A stretch of 64,000 nt of DNA from Ruixingdingia sedimenti (GTDB lineage Bacteria > Pseudomonadota > Alphaproteobacteria > Rhodobacterales > Rhodobacteraceae). Below, in pieces: positions 1 through 8,409 of the stretch. A program made the translations under genes and the position numbers. Numbering within the stretch: position 1 is the first letter of the stretch; the number at the start of each line of letters is the position of its first letter. Location of the stretch: positions 1-64,000 of the forward strand of contig NZ_JAVKPH010000013.1 of NCBI RefSeq assembly GCF_031432425.1, given 5' to 3'. Below the pieces are notes generated by a model. The model was not told the DNA's origin, ran no database searches, and was given only the letters and a program-made list of their open reading frames with translations.

Positions 1-133
1 GCTTGCCAGTCGGCGCGGCCTTCCACGTCATGGCGGGGTCGAACCAGATCGTCAGAGAGCCGCGGCGCTTGAGCGCTTGGTTATAGGCGGGCCAGTTCCT
101 GGTCTTGTAGATCGGGGGTGTCGGTCTGCTCAT
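1..133 (-). CDS. IS5-family transposase, N-terminal part only
   Basis: On the minus strand an ATG at 133 opens a frame reading MSRPTPPIYKTRNWPAYN, then a GSLTIWFDPAMTW-type segment, and it runs off the window edge. This is the conserved N-terminus of IS5-family (IS903/ISL2-like) transposases that begin with SRPTPPxYKTxNWPAYN and carry a DDE catalytic core further on. Only about 44 residues are visible, so the catalytic residues cannot be judged. The start lies 63 bases inside the inferred IS terminus at 196, a normal spacing for these elements. The family call is from memory of the motif. Confidence 0.85.
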   Translation of the reverse strand, partial: MSRPTPPIYKTRNWPAYNQALKRRGSLTIWFDPAMTWKAAPTGK

Positions 134-196
134 GCAGTCAAGCTACCACGCTGGATTCACGAGATGAATCCCTCACGCGATTTGTGCAACAGAGCC
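1..196 (-). mobile_element. Right end of an IS5-type insertion sequence
   Basis: Read from the minus strand, position 196 inward gives GGCTCTGTTGCACAAA, a terminal inverted repeat typical of IS5/IS903-like elements, followed by a short leader and the transposase start at 133. The other end lies outside the window. The next bases (197 on, ggtg) would be the target duplication, whose partner cannot be seen. The element interrupts the reading frame that ends at 448. Confidence 0.75.
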
Positions 197-448
197 GGTG
201 AAATCCTCGGCAAAGTCCGTCCAAGTGTTGTGGTGTCAATGGGTGGCACGGCAAACCGTGAAATCTGCCGGTTGCTCAAGGTTCGCAATACCGAGAGCTA
301 CCCTATAGGCTGGGGAAATTACGTTGCTTCTCGAGGTGACTTTGGAGGTGGAACATGGATTGGCCTGCCCCACCTTTCCCGCTTCGCCATCATGAAACGA
401 AGCGAAAGCCAAGCGGCGCTGAATGAGTTGTTCAAAGATCTGGACTGA
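197..448 (+). pseudogene. C-terminal remnant of a gene cut by the IS
   Basis: From the IS terminus at 196 an open frame continues to a stop at 446-448, encoding about 83 residues. Visible segments include VVVSMGGTANREICRLL, PIGWGNY and GLPHLSRFAIMKR. The 'GLPHLSRF' ending loosely recalls the C-terminal motif of uracil-DNA-glycosylase-superfamily proteins, but I cannot name the family. Base composition is clearly less GC-rich than the neighbours, which suggests acquired DNA. It has no start codon of its own apart from in-frame read-through from the IS and is probably non-functional. It converges on the ABC permease gene with a 20-base gap. Confidence 0.55.
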
Positions 449-468
449 CCGCAAACCCGCCCCATCCC

Positions 469-1389
469 TCACTCCTTCCGGTAAGGCTTGCCCAAGGCCG
501 CCGGCAGATGGGCCGACCGTGCCGCCGTCACCAGCCCGACCAGCGCCACGACGTAGGGCAGGATGGTGAACAGCTGGTACGGTACCCCGGGGTAAAGCGC
601 CTGAAGCCGGATCTGCGCCGCCTCGGCCATGCCGAAGACCAGCGCCACCGCCAGCGCGCCCAAAGGGTTCCAGCGCGCAAAGACCACGCAGGCGATGGCG
701 ATGAAGCCGCGCCCGGACACCATGTTTTCCACGAACCCCGCCAGCTGCGCGGTGGACAGGAACGCGCCCCCGGCCCCGGCCATCGCGCCGCCGAAGGCGC
801 AGGCGGCCATGCGCACGCGGTCCACGTCGATCCCGGCGGCATCGGCGGCCTTGGGGTTTTCGCCCACCGCCCGCAGGGTCAGGCCAAGCCCCGTGCGCGC
901 CAGCATCCAGGCCAGCGCGACCGCCAGCGCCACACCGACATAGACCAGCGCATGGTGGCCGAATACCAGCCGGCCCAGCACCGGCAGATCGGCCAGCGCC
1001 CCGAAATCCAGCCGCTGGAACCCCGGCACCTGCGCCGGCGTGCCCTGCCCGAAGGCCAGCCGGTAGCCGAAGCCCGACAGGCCCAGACCCAGCAGGATCA
1101 GCGCGATGCCCGATACGATCTGGTCCACCTTCAGCCTGACCGCGAACACCCCGTGCAGCAGGCCCATCGCCATCCCGCCCGCCATCGCCGCCGCCAGCCC
1201 GCCCCAGGGGCTGCCGGTCTGCACCGCGAACAGCACCGCCAGGAAGGCGCCGACCAGCATGATGCCCTCCAGCCCCACGTTCAGCACACCCGCGCGCTGT
1301 GCCACCGTTTCGCCAAGGGCCGCGAACAGGATCGGCATCGCGAACCGGATGCCCGAGGCGACCAGCCCGAGGATCAGCACCATGTCCAT
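469..1389 (-). CDS. BMP-type ABC importer, second permease
   Basis: 306 residues, almost entirely hydrophobic, with eight to nine predicted membrane segments. It contains the GLEGIMLVGAF and VNQIVSGIAL-like stretches (here VDQIVSGIALILLG) found in one permease of nucleoside/BMP ABC importers (YufQ/NupQ type, BPD_transp_2 family). It is the last gene of a ten-gene leftward operon, lying 9 bases after the first permease. With its partner it should form the inner-membrane channel for the substrate captured by the BMP-family protein at 3998-4963. Start chosen at MDMVLIL; the internal MVLIL two codons later is an alternative. Confidence 0.9.
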   Translation of the reverse strand: MDMVLILGLVASGIRFAMPILFAALGETVAQRAGVLNVGLEGIMLVGAFLAVLFAVQTGSPWGGLAAAMAGGMAMGLLHGVFAVRLKVDQIVSGIALILLGLGLSGFGYRLAFGQGTPAQVPGFQRLDFGALADLPVLGRLVFGHHALVYVGVALAVALAWMLARTGLGLTLRAVGENPKAADAAGIDVDRVRMAACAFGGAMAGAGGAFLSTAQLAGFVENMVSGRGFIAIACVVFARWNPLGALAVALVFGMAEAAQIRLQALYPGVPYQLFTILPYVVALVGLVTAARSAHLPAALGKPYRKE

Positions 1390-1398
1390 ATCCGCCCC

Positions 1399-2439
1399 CT
1401 ATCCCTGCCCCGCCCGCCGCCGCAGCACCGCCGCGGCAAGGAAGGCGAGGATGATCGCCGCCTCGATCACATGCACCAGCGGGAAGGGCACGGCGGTGGT
1501 GCGCGCCACCGTGGCCGACCCCACATAAAGCCCCGCAAAACCGAAGGCGGACACCGGCACCCACAGGGGGCTCAGCCGCGCCAGCAGCGCCACCGCGATG
1601 GCGGTGATGCCGAAACCGGGGGCGAAACCCTCTTGCAGCCGGCCGTGCAGGCCCGCGATCTCCACGATGCCTGCCAGCCCCGCCAGTGCGCCGCCCGCGC
1701 CCATGACGCTGATCACCACCCAGCCCGGGCGCAGGCCGCCGTACCGCGCGGCCTCGGGGTTTGCGCCGGTCAGCGTCAGGGCAAAGCCCCACCGGCTGCG
1801 CGCCACCAGCGCCCAGACCACGGCGACCGCCGCCAGCGCGACCAGCAGCCCCGCCGACACCCGCGTGCCCGGCACCAGCACCGGCAGCGTCAGATCGGCG
1901 GCCAGTTTCGCGGACCGGGGGAAGATGCCGGTCGGTTCCTGCAACGGGCCGCGCACCAGCCAGCTGAGCAGCTGCACGGCGATATAGTTGAGCATGATGG
2001 TGGCGATGATCTCGTTCGCGCCGAAGCGGGCCTTGAGCACCCCGGCGACCAGCCCCCAGAGCGCCCCGCCCGCCATGCCCGCAACCAGCAGCCCCGCCAG
2101 CCCCAAGGGCCACGGCAGCCCGGCCAGCAGCGGCGCACAGGCCACCGCCGCCACCGCGCCAAGCGTCAACTGCCCGTCCGCGCCGATGTTGAACACCCCG
2201 GCCCGGAAGGCGAGCGCGACGCCGAGGCCGATCAGGCAGAAGGGAATCGCGCGCACCGTGGTATCGGCCAGCCCGTTCGCGGTGAAAAACCCATAGCGCA
2301 CCAGCGCGGCCAGCACCGCCACCGGGTTTTCCCCCGCCAGCGCGATCAGCCCGGCCAGCGCCGCCGCGCCAAGCACCAGCACCGCCACGGCGGCGGCAAA
2401 GGCGGGGTCGCGCGTCCGTGTCATGACTTGCGTTCCCAT
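1399..2439 (-). CDS. BMP-type ABC importer, first permease
   Basis: 346 residues, multi-spanning. The stretch FRAGVFNIGADGQLTLGA is the hallmark of the first permease of nucleoside/BMP ABC systems (YufP/NupP), as is GANEIIATIMLNYIA. The ATG at 2439 (MGTQVMTRT) overlaps the stop of the ATPase gene by one base; an internal ATG at 2424 is also possible. It forms a heterodimeric channel with the downstream permease. Family membership is clear, but the transported substrate cannot be read from the permease. Confidence 0.9.
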   Translation of the reverse strand: MGTQVMTRTRDPAFAAAVAVLVLGAAALAGLIALAGENPVAVLAALVRYGFFTANGLADTTVRAIPFCLIGLGVALAFRAGVFNIGADGQLTLGAVAAVACAPLLAGLPWPLGLAGLLVAGMAGGALWGLVAGVLKARFGANEIIATIMLNYIAVQLLSWLVRGPLQEPTGIFPRSAKLAADLTLPVLVPGTRVSAGLLVALAAVAVVWALVARSRWGFALTLTGANPEAARYGGLRPGWVVISVMGAGGALAGLAGIVEIAGLHGRLQEGFAPGFGITAIAVALLARLSPLWVPVSAFGFAGLYVGSATVARTTAVPFPLVHVIEAAIILAFLAAAVLRRRAGQG

Positions 2440-4001
2440 CAATGCCCCGCCATCCAGCCGCCCAGTTCCGCCCGCGTCACATCCGCCAGCCGCACCGGCC
2501 CGCGCATATGGCCTGCGGCAAAGACCATCACCCGGTCGGCCAGCCGCCAGATCTCGCCCAGATCGGCGGATACCAGCAGCACCCCCGCGCCCCGGTCGCG
2601 CGCGGCGCGCAGGTGATCCTGCACGGCGGCAATAGTGCGGATGTCGAGCCCGCGCGAGGGATGCGCCGCCAGCAGCAGCCGGGGCTCGCCCAGCAATTCG
2701 CGCGCCAGCACCAGTTTCTGCTGATTGCCCCCCGACAGCCGCCCGATGGGCTGATCCGGCCCGGTGGTGCGGATCGCGTAATCCGCGATCGCCGCCGCCG
2801 TATCCGCCCGCGCATGGCCGCGGTCCAACAGCGGGCCGCGGGCATAGCGGGGGCCGGACAGATGCGACAGGATCAGGTTTTCCGTCAGGCTCAGCCCCTC
2901 GGCGATGCCCTGGTGGCGGCGGTCGTCGGGCACATGCGCCAGCCCCGCGCGCCGCAGCGCAGCCGCATCCAAGCCCGGGCGGCGGCTGTCGAACGCGCCA
3001 AAGGCCACATGCCCCGCATCGGGCAGGGCGAGGCCGGCGAGGCACTGGATCAGTTCGGCCTGCCCGTTGCCTTCCACCCCCGCCAGCGCGAGGATCTCGC
3101 CCGCGCGCAGGTCGAACCCCACGCCCTCCACCGCCACGGACCCGTTGGCGCGCCGCAGCCGCAGGCCCTCGGCCGTCAGCAACACCGGGCCCGCCGCGTG
3201 GTCCTCGGGCACGGGGGCGGCGTCGTCGGTGGCGAAATCGGCCGACAGGCGGCCGGCCATTTCCGCCGCCGCATCGGATCCTTCCTGCCCCGCGATCATC
3301 AGCGAGACCACGGCTTCCGGCGTGAATGCGGCCACCGGGCGGTCGGCCACCAGATGCCCCGCATGCATCACCGCCGCGCGGTCGCAGATGCGGAACACAT
3401 CGGCCAGCTTGTGGGTGATCAGCAGCACCGCCACCCCCTTGGTGCGCAGCCTTGCGATGACGGCGAAGAGGCGATCCGCGTCTTCCTGCGTCAGCACGGC
3501 GGTGGGTTCGTCCAGCACCAGCAGGTCCACCGGGCGCGACAGGGCGCGCAGGATTTCCACCCTTTGCTGCCCCGCCACATCCAGCGATCCGATGCGCGCA
3601 TCCGGGTCGATGGCGATGCCGACCTCTGCCGCCAGCGCGGCCACCCGGGCGCGCAGGCTCGCACGGTCCAGCCGCCCCGGGCCAGCGGCGCCGAGGGCGA
3701 AGGTTTCCGCCACGGTGAAACTGTCCACCAGCGCGTAATGCTGATGCACCACGCCGATGCCGCGGCCCTGCGCCGCGCGGGGGTTGGGCAGCGTCACCGC
3801 CGCCCCCTTGATGCGGATCGTCCCGGCATCGGGCTGCGTCATGCCCGTGATCATGTTGACCACGGTGCTTTTGCCCGCGCCGTTCTCGCCCACCAGCGCC
3901 ACGACCTCTCCGGGGTGCAGCGCAAGGTCCAGCCCCGCCACGGCGCGCACGGCGCCGTAGCTTTTGGCCAGACCCGACAGGGCAAGAACGGCTGCGGTCA
4001 C
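2439..4001 (-). CDS. BMP-type ABC importer, dual ATPase
   Basis: 520 residues with two nucleotide-binding domains fused in tandem. The first has Walker A GENGAGKS (about residues 37-44), signature VAGQQRVEIL and Walker B LLVLDEPTAVL. The second has the degenerate loop GVEGNGQAEL and signature LSGGNQQKLVLAREL, followed by LLLAAHPSRGLD. This arrangement is normal for sugar and nucleoside ABC ATPases (RbsA/YufO type). It starts with GTG at 4001, overlapping the stop of the binding-protein gene (GTGA), so translation is probably coupled. It powers the two permeases that follow in the operon. Confidence 0.92.
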   Translation of the reverse strand: MTAAVLALSGLAKSYGAVRAVAGLDLALHPGEVVALVGENGAGKSTVVNMITGMTQPDAGTIRIKGAAVTLPNPRAAQGRGIGVVHQHYALVDSFTVAETFALGAAGPGRLDRASLRARVAALAAEVGIAIDPDARIGSLDVAGQQRVEILRALSRPVDLLVLDEPTAVLTQEDADRLFAVIARLRTKGVAVLLITHKLADVFRICDRAAVMHAGHLVADRPVAAFTPEAVVSLMIAGQEGSDAAAEMAGRLSADFATDDAAPVPEDHAAGPVLLTAEGLRLRRANGSVAVEGVGFDLRAGEILALAGVEGNGQAELIQCLAGLALPDAGHVAFGAFDSRRPGLDAAALRRAGLAHVPDDRRHQGIAEGLSLTENLILSHLSGPRYARGPLLDRGHARADTAAAIADYAIRTTGPDQPIGRLSGGNQQKLVLARELLGEPRLLLAAHPSRGLDIRTIAAVQDHLRAARDRGAGVLLVSADLGEIWRLADRVMVFAAGHMRGPVRLADVTRAELGGWMAGH

Positions 4002-4963
4002 TTGCCGGCCTTGCCGTCGCGCACGTCGGCCAGCACGGCATCCACCACGGCCTGCTTTTCGGGGGTGATCATCGCCTCGAACCTGCCGCGGAACGGGGCG
4101 AGGCCGATGCCGTTTTCGTTCAGGCCCAGAACCGTGACCTCGGGCTTGATCGAACCATCCACCACCTTGCCGATGGCCATGTCGATGTTGACGCCCATGT
4201 TGATCAGCGCCGTGGTGACGATGGTGTCGGGCGCCATTTCGTAGGCGTCGAAGGCGGTGCCGATCGCCATCACCCCGGCCTGACCGGCGGCCTGAATGGT
4301 GCCGACCACGTTTTCGTTGCCGGTCGAGGTGACGACATCCGCCCCCTGCTCGATCAGCGAGGTGGTGATCTCTGCCCCCCGCGCGATGTCGGAGAAGGAT
4401 CCGACATAGGCCGACAGCACCTTCACATCGGGCTTCACCCGCGTGGCACCGGCGGCGAAACCGGCGTTGTAATCCTCGATCACCGGGACGGGGATGCCGC
4501 CGATATGGCCGATCACGCCCTTTTCCGTCACCAGCGCGGCGACGGCCCCGGCGATATAGCCCGCATCGCCCCAACGGTTGTCGAACGACGCCACATTGGG
4601 TTCCGCCGCCACCTGCGCGGTGTTCACGATGAACCATGTGTCGGGGTATTGGGCGTGGATTTCCAGCACCGGTTCCGCGAACTGGAAGCCGTGGCCGATC
4701 ACCACGTCATAGCCGTCGCGGGCGTAAGAGGTCAGCACCTCGGCGATCTGCGCGAAATCGGTGTTCTCGCGCACCGACACCTCGATGTCGTATTTCGCCT
4801 TGGCGGCGAGGATGCCTTCGTTCGCGGCGGCGTTGAAGGTGCCGTCGGTGATCGAACCGGGCAGCACCAGCGCGACGCGCAGGGTTTCGGCCCCCGCGGC
4901 CAGCGGCAGCGCCGCCAGCGGCAGGGCAAGGATCAGGGCTGATTTGGGCAGGCGGGCGGTCAT
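3998..4963 (-). CDS. BMP-family substrate-binding protein
   Basis: 321 residues with an N-terminal Sec signal (about residues 1-25, ending AAGAE). The mature protein starts LRVALVLPGSITDGTFN and continues with GHGFQFAEP and a DNRWGDAGYIAGAVAAL segment, all typical of the BmpA/Med family of periplasmic receptors. Characterised members bind nucleosides, and relatives near urate, hydantoin or allantoin genes probably bind heterocycles. A GGGAG ribosome site lies just before the ATG at 4963. It sits between the amidase and the ATPase gene of the same operon, so the transporter probably imports the hydantoinase or amidase substrate; that link is inferred. Confidence 0.9.
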   Translation of the reverse strand: MTARLPKSALILALPLAALPLAAGAETLRVALVLPGSITDGTFNAAANEGILAAKAKYDIEVSVRENTDFAQIAEVLTSYARDGYDVVIGHGFQFAEPVLEIHAQYPDTWFIVNTAQVAAEPNVASFDNRWGDAGYIAGAVAALVTEKGVIGHIGGIPVPVIEDYNAGFAAGATRVKPDVKVLSAYVGSFSDIARGAEITTSLIEQGADVVTSTGNENVVGTIQAAGQAGVMAIGTAFDAYEMAPDTIVTTALINMGVNIDMAIGKVVDGSIKPEVTVLGLNENGIGLAPFRGRFEAMITPEKQAVVDAVLADVRDGKAGK

Positions 4964-4999
4964 GGCGGTCTCCCTGTGTTTTATGGTTGGTTCTGGTCG

Positions 5000-5677
5000 T
5001 CACATGCGGGCAAGGATTTCGTCGACGCTCAGCACGTCGCCGAACTGCTGGATGATGGTTTCCAGCGATGCGCGGTGTTCGTCGTCCGACAGCGCGGCGG
5101 TGCCGTCGGATACCATGACCACGTTGAAATCCAGCATCATCGCGTCGCGCGCGGTGGATTCGCAGCAGACATTGGTCTTGGTCCCAGTGATCAGCAATGT
5201 GTCGATGCCAAGGCTGCGGCACAGCCGTTCGAGGTTCGACGACCCCGCGATCAGCGCGCTGTAGCGGTTCTTGAAGATCTGGACGTCGTCGGGGTGCACG
5301 TCCAGTTCCGGCCAGATCTTTTGCCCCTCGCCGCCCGGCGACAGGCTGGCGATGGTGCGGGCGCGCACGTCGTCGGCGACGAAATTGTCGAAGAAGCCGC
5401 GCCAGTCGCTGCCCGTGCCCGCGCCCATGTTGGCATGCGTGACCCAGATCACCCGCCCGCCGCGCGCGCGCACGCCCGCGTTCAGCCGGTTGATGGGCGC
5501 CACGATGGCGCGCGACAGCGGCACCTCGGCCGGGGCGCCGGGTTCGCAGAAGGTGTTCTGCATGTCGATCACCACCACCGCCGTGCGCGCGGGGTCGAGC
5601 CGGTCGAACAGGTGCAGCCGCCCGCGGCGGGCCAGAACGCGGTCGATGATTTCCTGACGGATGGCGGTGTCGTGCAT
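5000..5677 (-). CDS. Isochorismatase-fold cysteine hydrolase (carbamoyl amidase-like)
   Basis: 225 residues. The cysteine-hydrolase triad is visible: Asp38 in VVVIDMQNTF, Lys136 in IFKNRYSAL and Cys171 in TGTKTNVCCESTARDAM, with the usual cis-peptide stretch before the Cys. The family includes N-carbamoylsarcosine amidase, ureidoacrylate and biuret amidohydrolases, nicotinamidase and true isochorismatase. Start chosen at 5677 because GAGG lies 8 bases upstream; an upstream ATG at 5692 would add MRGND. Placement between hydantoinase genes and an ABC importer favours hydrolysis of an N-carbamoyl product, releasing ammonia and CO2. The exact substrate is not determinable here. Confidence 0.85.
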   Translation of the reverse strand: MHDTAIRQEIIDRVLARRGRLHLFDRLDPARTAVVVIDMQNTFCEPGAPAEVPLSRAIVAPINRLNAGVRARGGRVIWVTHANMGAGTGSDWRGFFDNFVADDVRARTIASLSPGGEGQKIWPELDVHPDDVQIFKNRYSALIAGSSNLERLCRSLGIDTLLITGTKTNVCCESTARDAMMLDFNVVMVSDGTAALSDDEHRASLETIIQQFGDVLSVDEILARM

Positions 5678-5695
5678 GTCGTTGCCTCGCATGGG

Positions 5696-6277
5696 TCAGA
5701 AGCTCAGCCCGTCGGAAAACACCCAGACCACGCGGGTGGTGCGGGGGGCGGTGTTTTCCCAGTGATGGGGGACAGAGCATTTGAAGTGGATGGTGTCGCC
5801 GGGGCCGAGGTCGTGCACCTCGCCGTCGATGTCGAAACGGATCGCGCCGTCCAGAATGTGGCAGATTTCCTCGCCCGGGTGGGTCATGGGTTCGTCCCCC
5901 GACCGGCCGCCGGGGGCGATTTCGCCCAACCGGGCCTCCAGCACGCCGGGGGCGAAATCGCCGTGCAGGTCCTGTAGCGCCAGCCCCATTTCGGGCAGGT
6001 CGAGCCGGGGGCGCGCGCCCTCGCGCATCACGCTGAAGGCGGCGGGGCGCGCGCCGCGGTCGATGAGGAAGCCGAGGTTCGCCTCCAGCGCGGCGGCGAG
6101 GTTGATGGCGTGGACGAGGCTGGGGCTCATCTGCCCGTTCTCGATCTTGGATATGGTCGAGGTGGGCACGCCCGAGGCCGCCGAAAGTTCGCCCAAACTC
6201 CACCCCCGCGCCTGCCGCAGGCCGCGCAGCGTGTCGCCGAGGGTGGCAAGGGGCGGGCCTTCGGGCGCGGGGGTCAT
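5696..6277 (-). CDS. XRE-type regulator with C-terminal cupin sensor
   Basis: 193 residues. An N-terminal helix-turn-helix (about residues 15-70; LRQARGWSLGELSAASGVP then TSTISKIENGQMSPSL) is joined to a cupin domain with HPGEEICHILDG and GDTIHFKCSVPHHWEN. This is the common XRE-cupin small-molecule-responsive regulator of PuuR/HipB-like architecture. It starts with an ATG overlapping the stop of the upstream 97-residue gene (ATGA). Being inside the operon, it probably senses an intermediate of the same pathway and adjusts its transcription. A second, related regulator heads the operon at 10550-11161, an unusual duplication. Confidence 0.88.
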   Translation of the reverse strand: MTPAPEGPPLATLGDTLRGLRQARGWSLGELSAASGVPTSTISKIENGQMSPSLVHAINLAAALEANLGFLIDRGARPAAFSVMREGARPRLDLPEMGLALQDLHGDFAPGVLEARLGEIAPGGRSGDEPMTHPGEEICHILDGAIRFDIDGEVHDLGPGDTIHFKCSVPHHWENTAPRTTRVVWVFSDGLSF

Positions 6278-6570
6278 CACGCGCCTGCCAGCCGGTCGAT
6301 CAGCGGGGGGTCGCCCTGCATCGCGGTTTCGGTATCCAGCAGCGCCGCGCAGCCGGGGCAGAAGAACTGCCGCAGCAGGACGGCATCGTCGCCGGTATCC
6401 CAGCCATGCCCGCCCGCCGTGGCCAGCGGGGTTTCGCGGCGGACGGCGTGGTGTTTCCACGGATCGGCCGCCGGACCCAGCACATGGCCGCAGGCGGCGC
6501 AGGCGCAATCGCCCCCCGCCAGCCGGATCGCGGGCGACAGAAGCCGCCCCCTTGTCGCCGTATCGGTCAT
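6277..6570 (-). CDS. Small zinc-ribbon protein, acetone-carboxylase-gamma-like
   Basis: 97 residues with two widely spaced Cys pairs, CAACGH (about residues 24-29) and FFCPGCAALL (about 70-79), which would form one zinc ribbon. Proteins of this size and Cys pattern accompany hydantoinase/acetone- or acetophenone-carboxylase A and B subunits and are assigned to the acetone carboxylase gamma family. Start and stop each overlap a neighbour by 4 bases (hyuB upstream, XRE-cupin downstream), so it is co-translated with hyuB and is probably a structural subunit of that enzyme. Family call is from pattern and context, not from an alignment. Confidence 0.7.
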   Translation of the reverse strand: MTDTATRGRLLSPAIRLAGGDCACAACGHVLGPAADPWKHHAVRRETPLATAGGHGWDTGDDAVLLRQFFCPGCAALLDTETAMQGDPPLIDRLAGA

Positions 6571-8381
6571 TGCACCATCCCCCCTGCCAGCCGGTCCTGC
6601 CGGATACCCGCGCGCAGGGCCGCGGTCGCCGCGGCATCCACCGCGCCGTCGGCCAGCGCCACGCCATAGATCGCCCGCGCGCTGTCCGCGCTGACCAGCC
6701 CTGCGGCCACATCCGCCGCCACCCGGTCGGGGTCGCGGGCGATCGGGTCGCCGAACCCGCCGCCGCCGTTCCAGCGGACGTAAAGCGCATCGTGCCCCTT
6801 CAGCGGAAAGACGCCCCAGGACACCCGTTCCGCCGTGCCCGGAATATCGTCCAGCCCCGCGGCGGCGGCGGGGGTGTTGCCCCTTTCGGGCGCCTTGACC
6901 CAGACGTAGGAATTCGGCGCGCCGGGCCAGCCGCCGGCCAGCCCCTCCGACATCGGATGCCGCGCGCCCTTGCCGGAAATCACATAGTCGATGCCGCCAT
7001 CCGGGGCCTTGTGCGCGACCAGCGCCATTTCGCCCCCGGTGCCGCCCCGGTACATCCCCGGGCCCCCCGAATCCGGTGCGCGGCGGCGGAACAGATAGCG
7101 GATCGGAAACGCGCCCTCGACCGTTTCCACATTCGCCATGCGGCTGATGGGGTTCGGGATCTCGCCCCCGATTTCCACCCCGTCGGCAAAGCTGCGCGCG
7201 CCGCCCGCGCCGGCGAAGGTTTCGGTCAGGATGCCGATGGAATAGCCGCCCTTCTGGTTGCGGCCGAACTTGAAGATGGCGAAGTGGTTGGCGTGCCAGA
7301 CGGCCGTCGCCTCTTCCCGGTACTTGTCGGAGGCCGCCAGCATCTTGCCGATGGTGGTGCAGGCGGCGTTGTTCACCGACTGGATCGCGCCCACCGTCGC
7401 CACCGATACCGGCGCGGGGCGGGTGCAGTTCACGATGGTGCCTTCCGGCGCGATCATCTCGATGGGCCGGATCACGCCCTCGTTCCAGGTGATGTCATAG
7501 CACAGCAGCGGGAACAGCGGCGCGAAGAGGCCCCCGAGCGAGGCCCATTTCGTGCAGTTGATCGAGAACGGGCTTTGCGGGTCCGACCCGGTGAAGTCGA
7601 AGACCAGCCGGTCGTCCTGTTTCGTCATCGTCAGCACCACCCGCGCGGTGGTGCCGTTCACGTCGAGGTATTGGCGCGATTGCCATTGCCCGTCCGGCAG
7701 TTCCCGCAGCCGGGCGCGCAGCAGGGTTTCCGATTGTTCGATCAGCCGGGCGCAGGCGGTATCCACCGCCTCGGCCCCGTATTTCGCCATCAGCGCCTGC
7801 ATCCGGTCGCGGGCGACGTTGTTGCAGGCGATCATCGACCGCAGGTCGAGCGACACCATTTCCGGCGACCGCACCATGTTCAGGATGGTGTCCAGCACGT
7901 CCTGCCGCATCTCGCCCTTATGCACCAGCCGGATGCCGGGCGAGGAAAACCCTTCGGTGAAGATGTCGACCGCCTGGGGGGCGAAACCGCCGGGGTTCAT
8001 CGCGCCGATGTCGGTGACATGGACGAAACAGGCCGACCACGCGACCAGCCGCCCGTCGTGATGGATGGGCGCGACAAGGTAGATGTCGGAGGTGTGCAGC
8101 GCCGCGGTATAGGGGTCGTTCAGCAGGAACACGTCGCCTTCGTGGATGTCGCCCGCGAAACGCCGGATGATGGCCTTGCACGCCTCTGCCGCCGAGGTCA
8201 GGTGGTGCAGGAACCCCACGCCCCCCATCAGCAGCGTCCCGTCGGCCCGGTAGAGCGAGACCATGAGGTCGTGCCCCTCGTTCGTGATCGCGCTGCCCGA
8301 GACGTGCTTGAGGGTGATCACCGCCTCGTCCACGATGCGGAACAGGCGGTGGCGGATGATGGAAAAGGTCATCGGGTCCAT
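6567..8381 (-). CDS. hyuB: Hydantoinase B / oxoprolinase family subunit
   Basis: 604 residues. Recognisable HyuB features are MDPMTFSIIRHRLFRIVDEA at the start, GDVFLLNDPYTAALHTSD, a DFTGSDPQSPFSINCTK segment and the glycine-rich GGPGMYRGGTGGEM, ending with VRWNGGGGFGDPIARDP. HyuB is the partner of HyuA in ATP-dependent N-methylhydantoinases, 5-oxoprolinases and acetone/acetophenone carboxylases, and holds the catalytic centre for ring opening or carboxylation. Start placed at 8381 because GGAGG lies 7 bases upstream. Together with the carbamoyl-amidase-like gene downstream, a hydantoin-type substrate is favoured over a ketone. Confidence 0.9.
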   Translation of the reverse strand: MDPMTFSIIRHRLFRIVDEAVITLKHVSGSAITNEGHDLMVSLYRADGTLLMGGVGFLHHLTSAAEACKAIIRRFAGDIHEGDVFLLNDPYTAALHTSDIYLVAPIHHDGRLVAWSACFVHVTDIGAMNPGGFAPQAVDIFTEGFSSPGIRLVHKGEMRQDVLDTILNMVRSPEMVSLDLRSMIACNNVARDRMQALMAKYGAEAVDTACARLIEQSETLLRARLRELPDGQWQSRQYLDVNGTTARVVLTMTKQDDRLVFDFTGSDPQSPFSINCTKWASLGGLFAPLFPLLCYDITWNEGVIRPIEMIAPEGTIVNCTRPAPVSVATVGAIQSVNNAACTTIGKMLAASDKYREEATAVWHANHFAIFKFGRNQKGGYSIGILTETFAGAGGARSFADGVEIGGEIPNPISRMANVETVEGAFPIRYLFRRRAPDSGGPGMYRGGTGGEMALVAHKAPDGGIDYVISGKGARHPMSEGLAGGWPGAPNSYVWVKAPERGNTPAAAAGLDDIPGTAERVSWGVFPLKGHDALYVRWNGGGGFGDPIARDPDRVAADVAAGLVSADSARAIYGVALADGAVDAAATAALRAGIRQDRLAGGMVQ

Positions 8382-8409
8382 GTCGGGCCTCCGTTCGGTC
8401 TGTCCGGGT

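Noticed and set aside
236..2113. Long open frames antisense to the ABC permease genes and many similar ones across the window
   Set aside because: They are GC-rich shadow frames full of Arg/Ala/Gly/Pro runs, without recognisable domains or ribosome sites, overlapping genes with clear family motifs.
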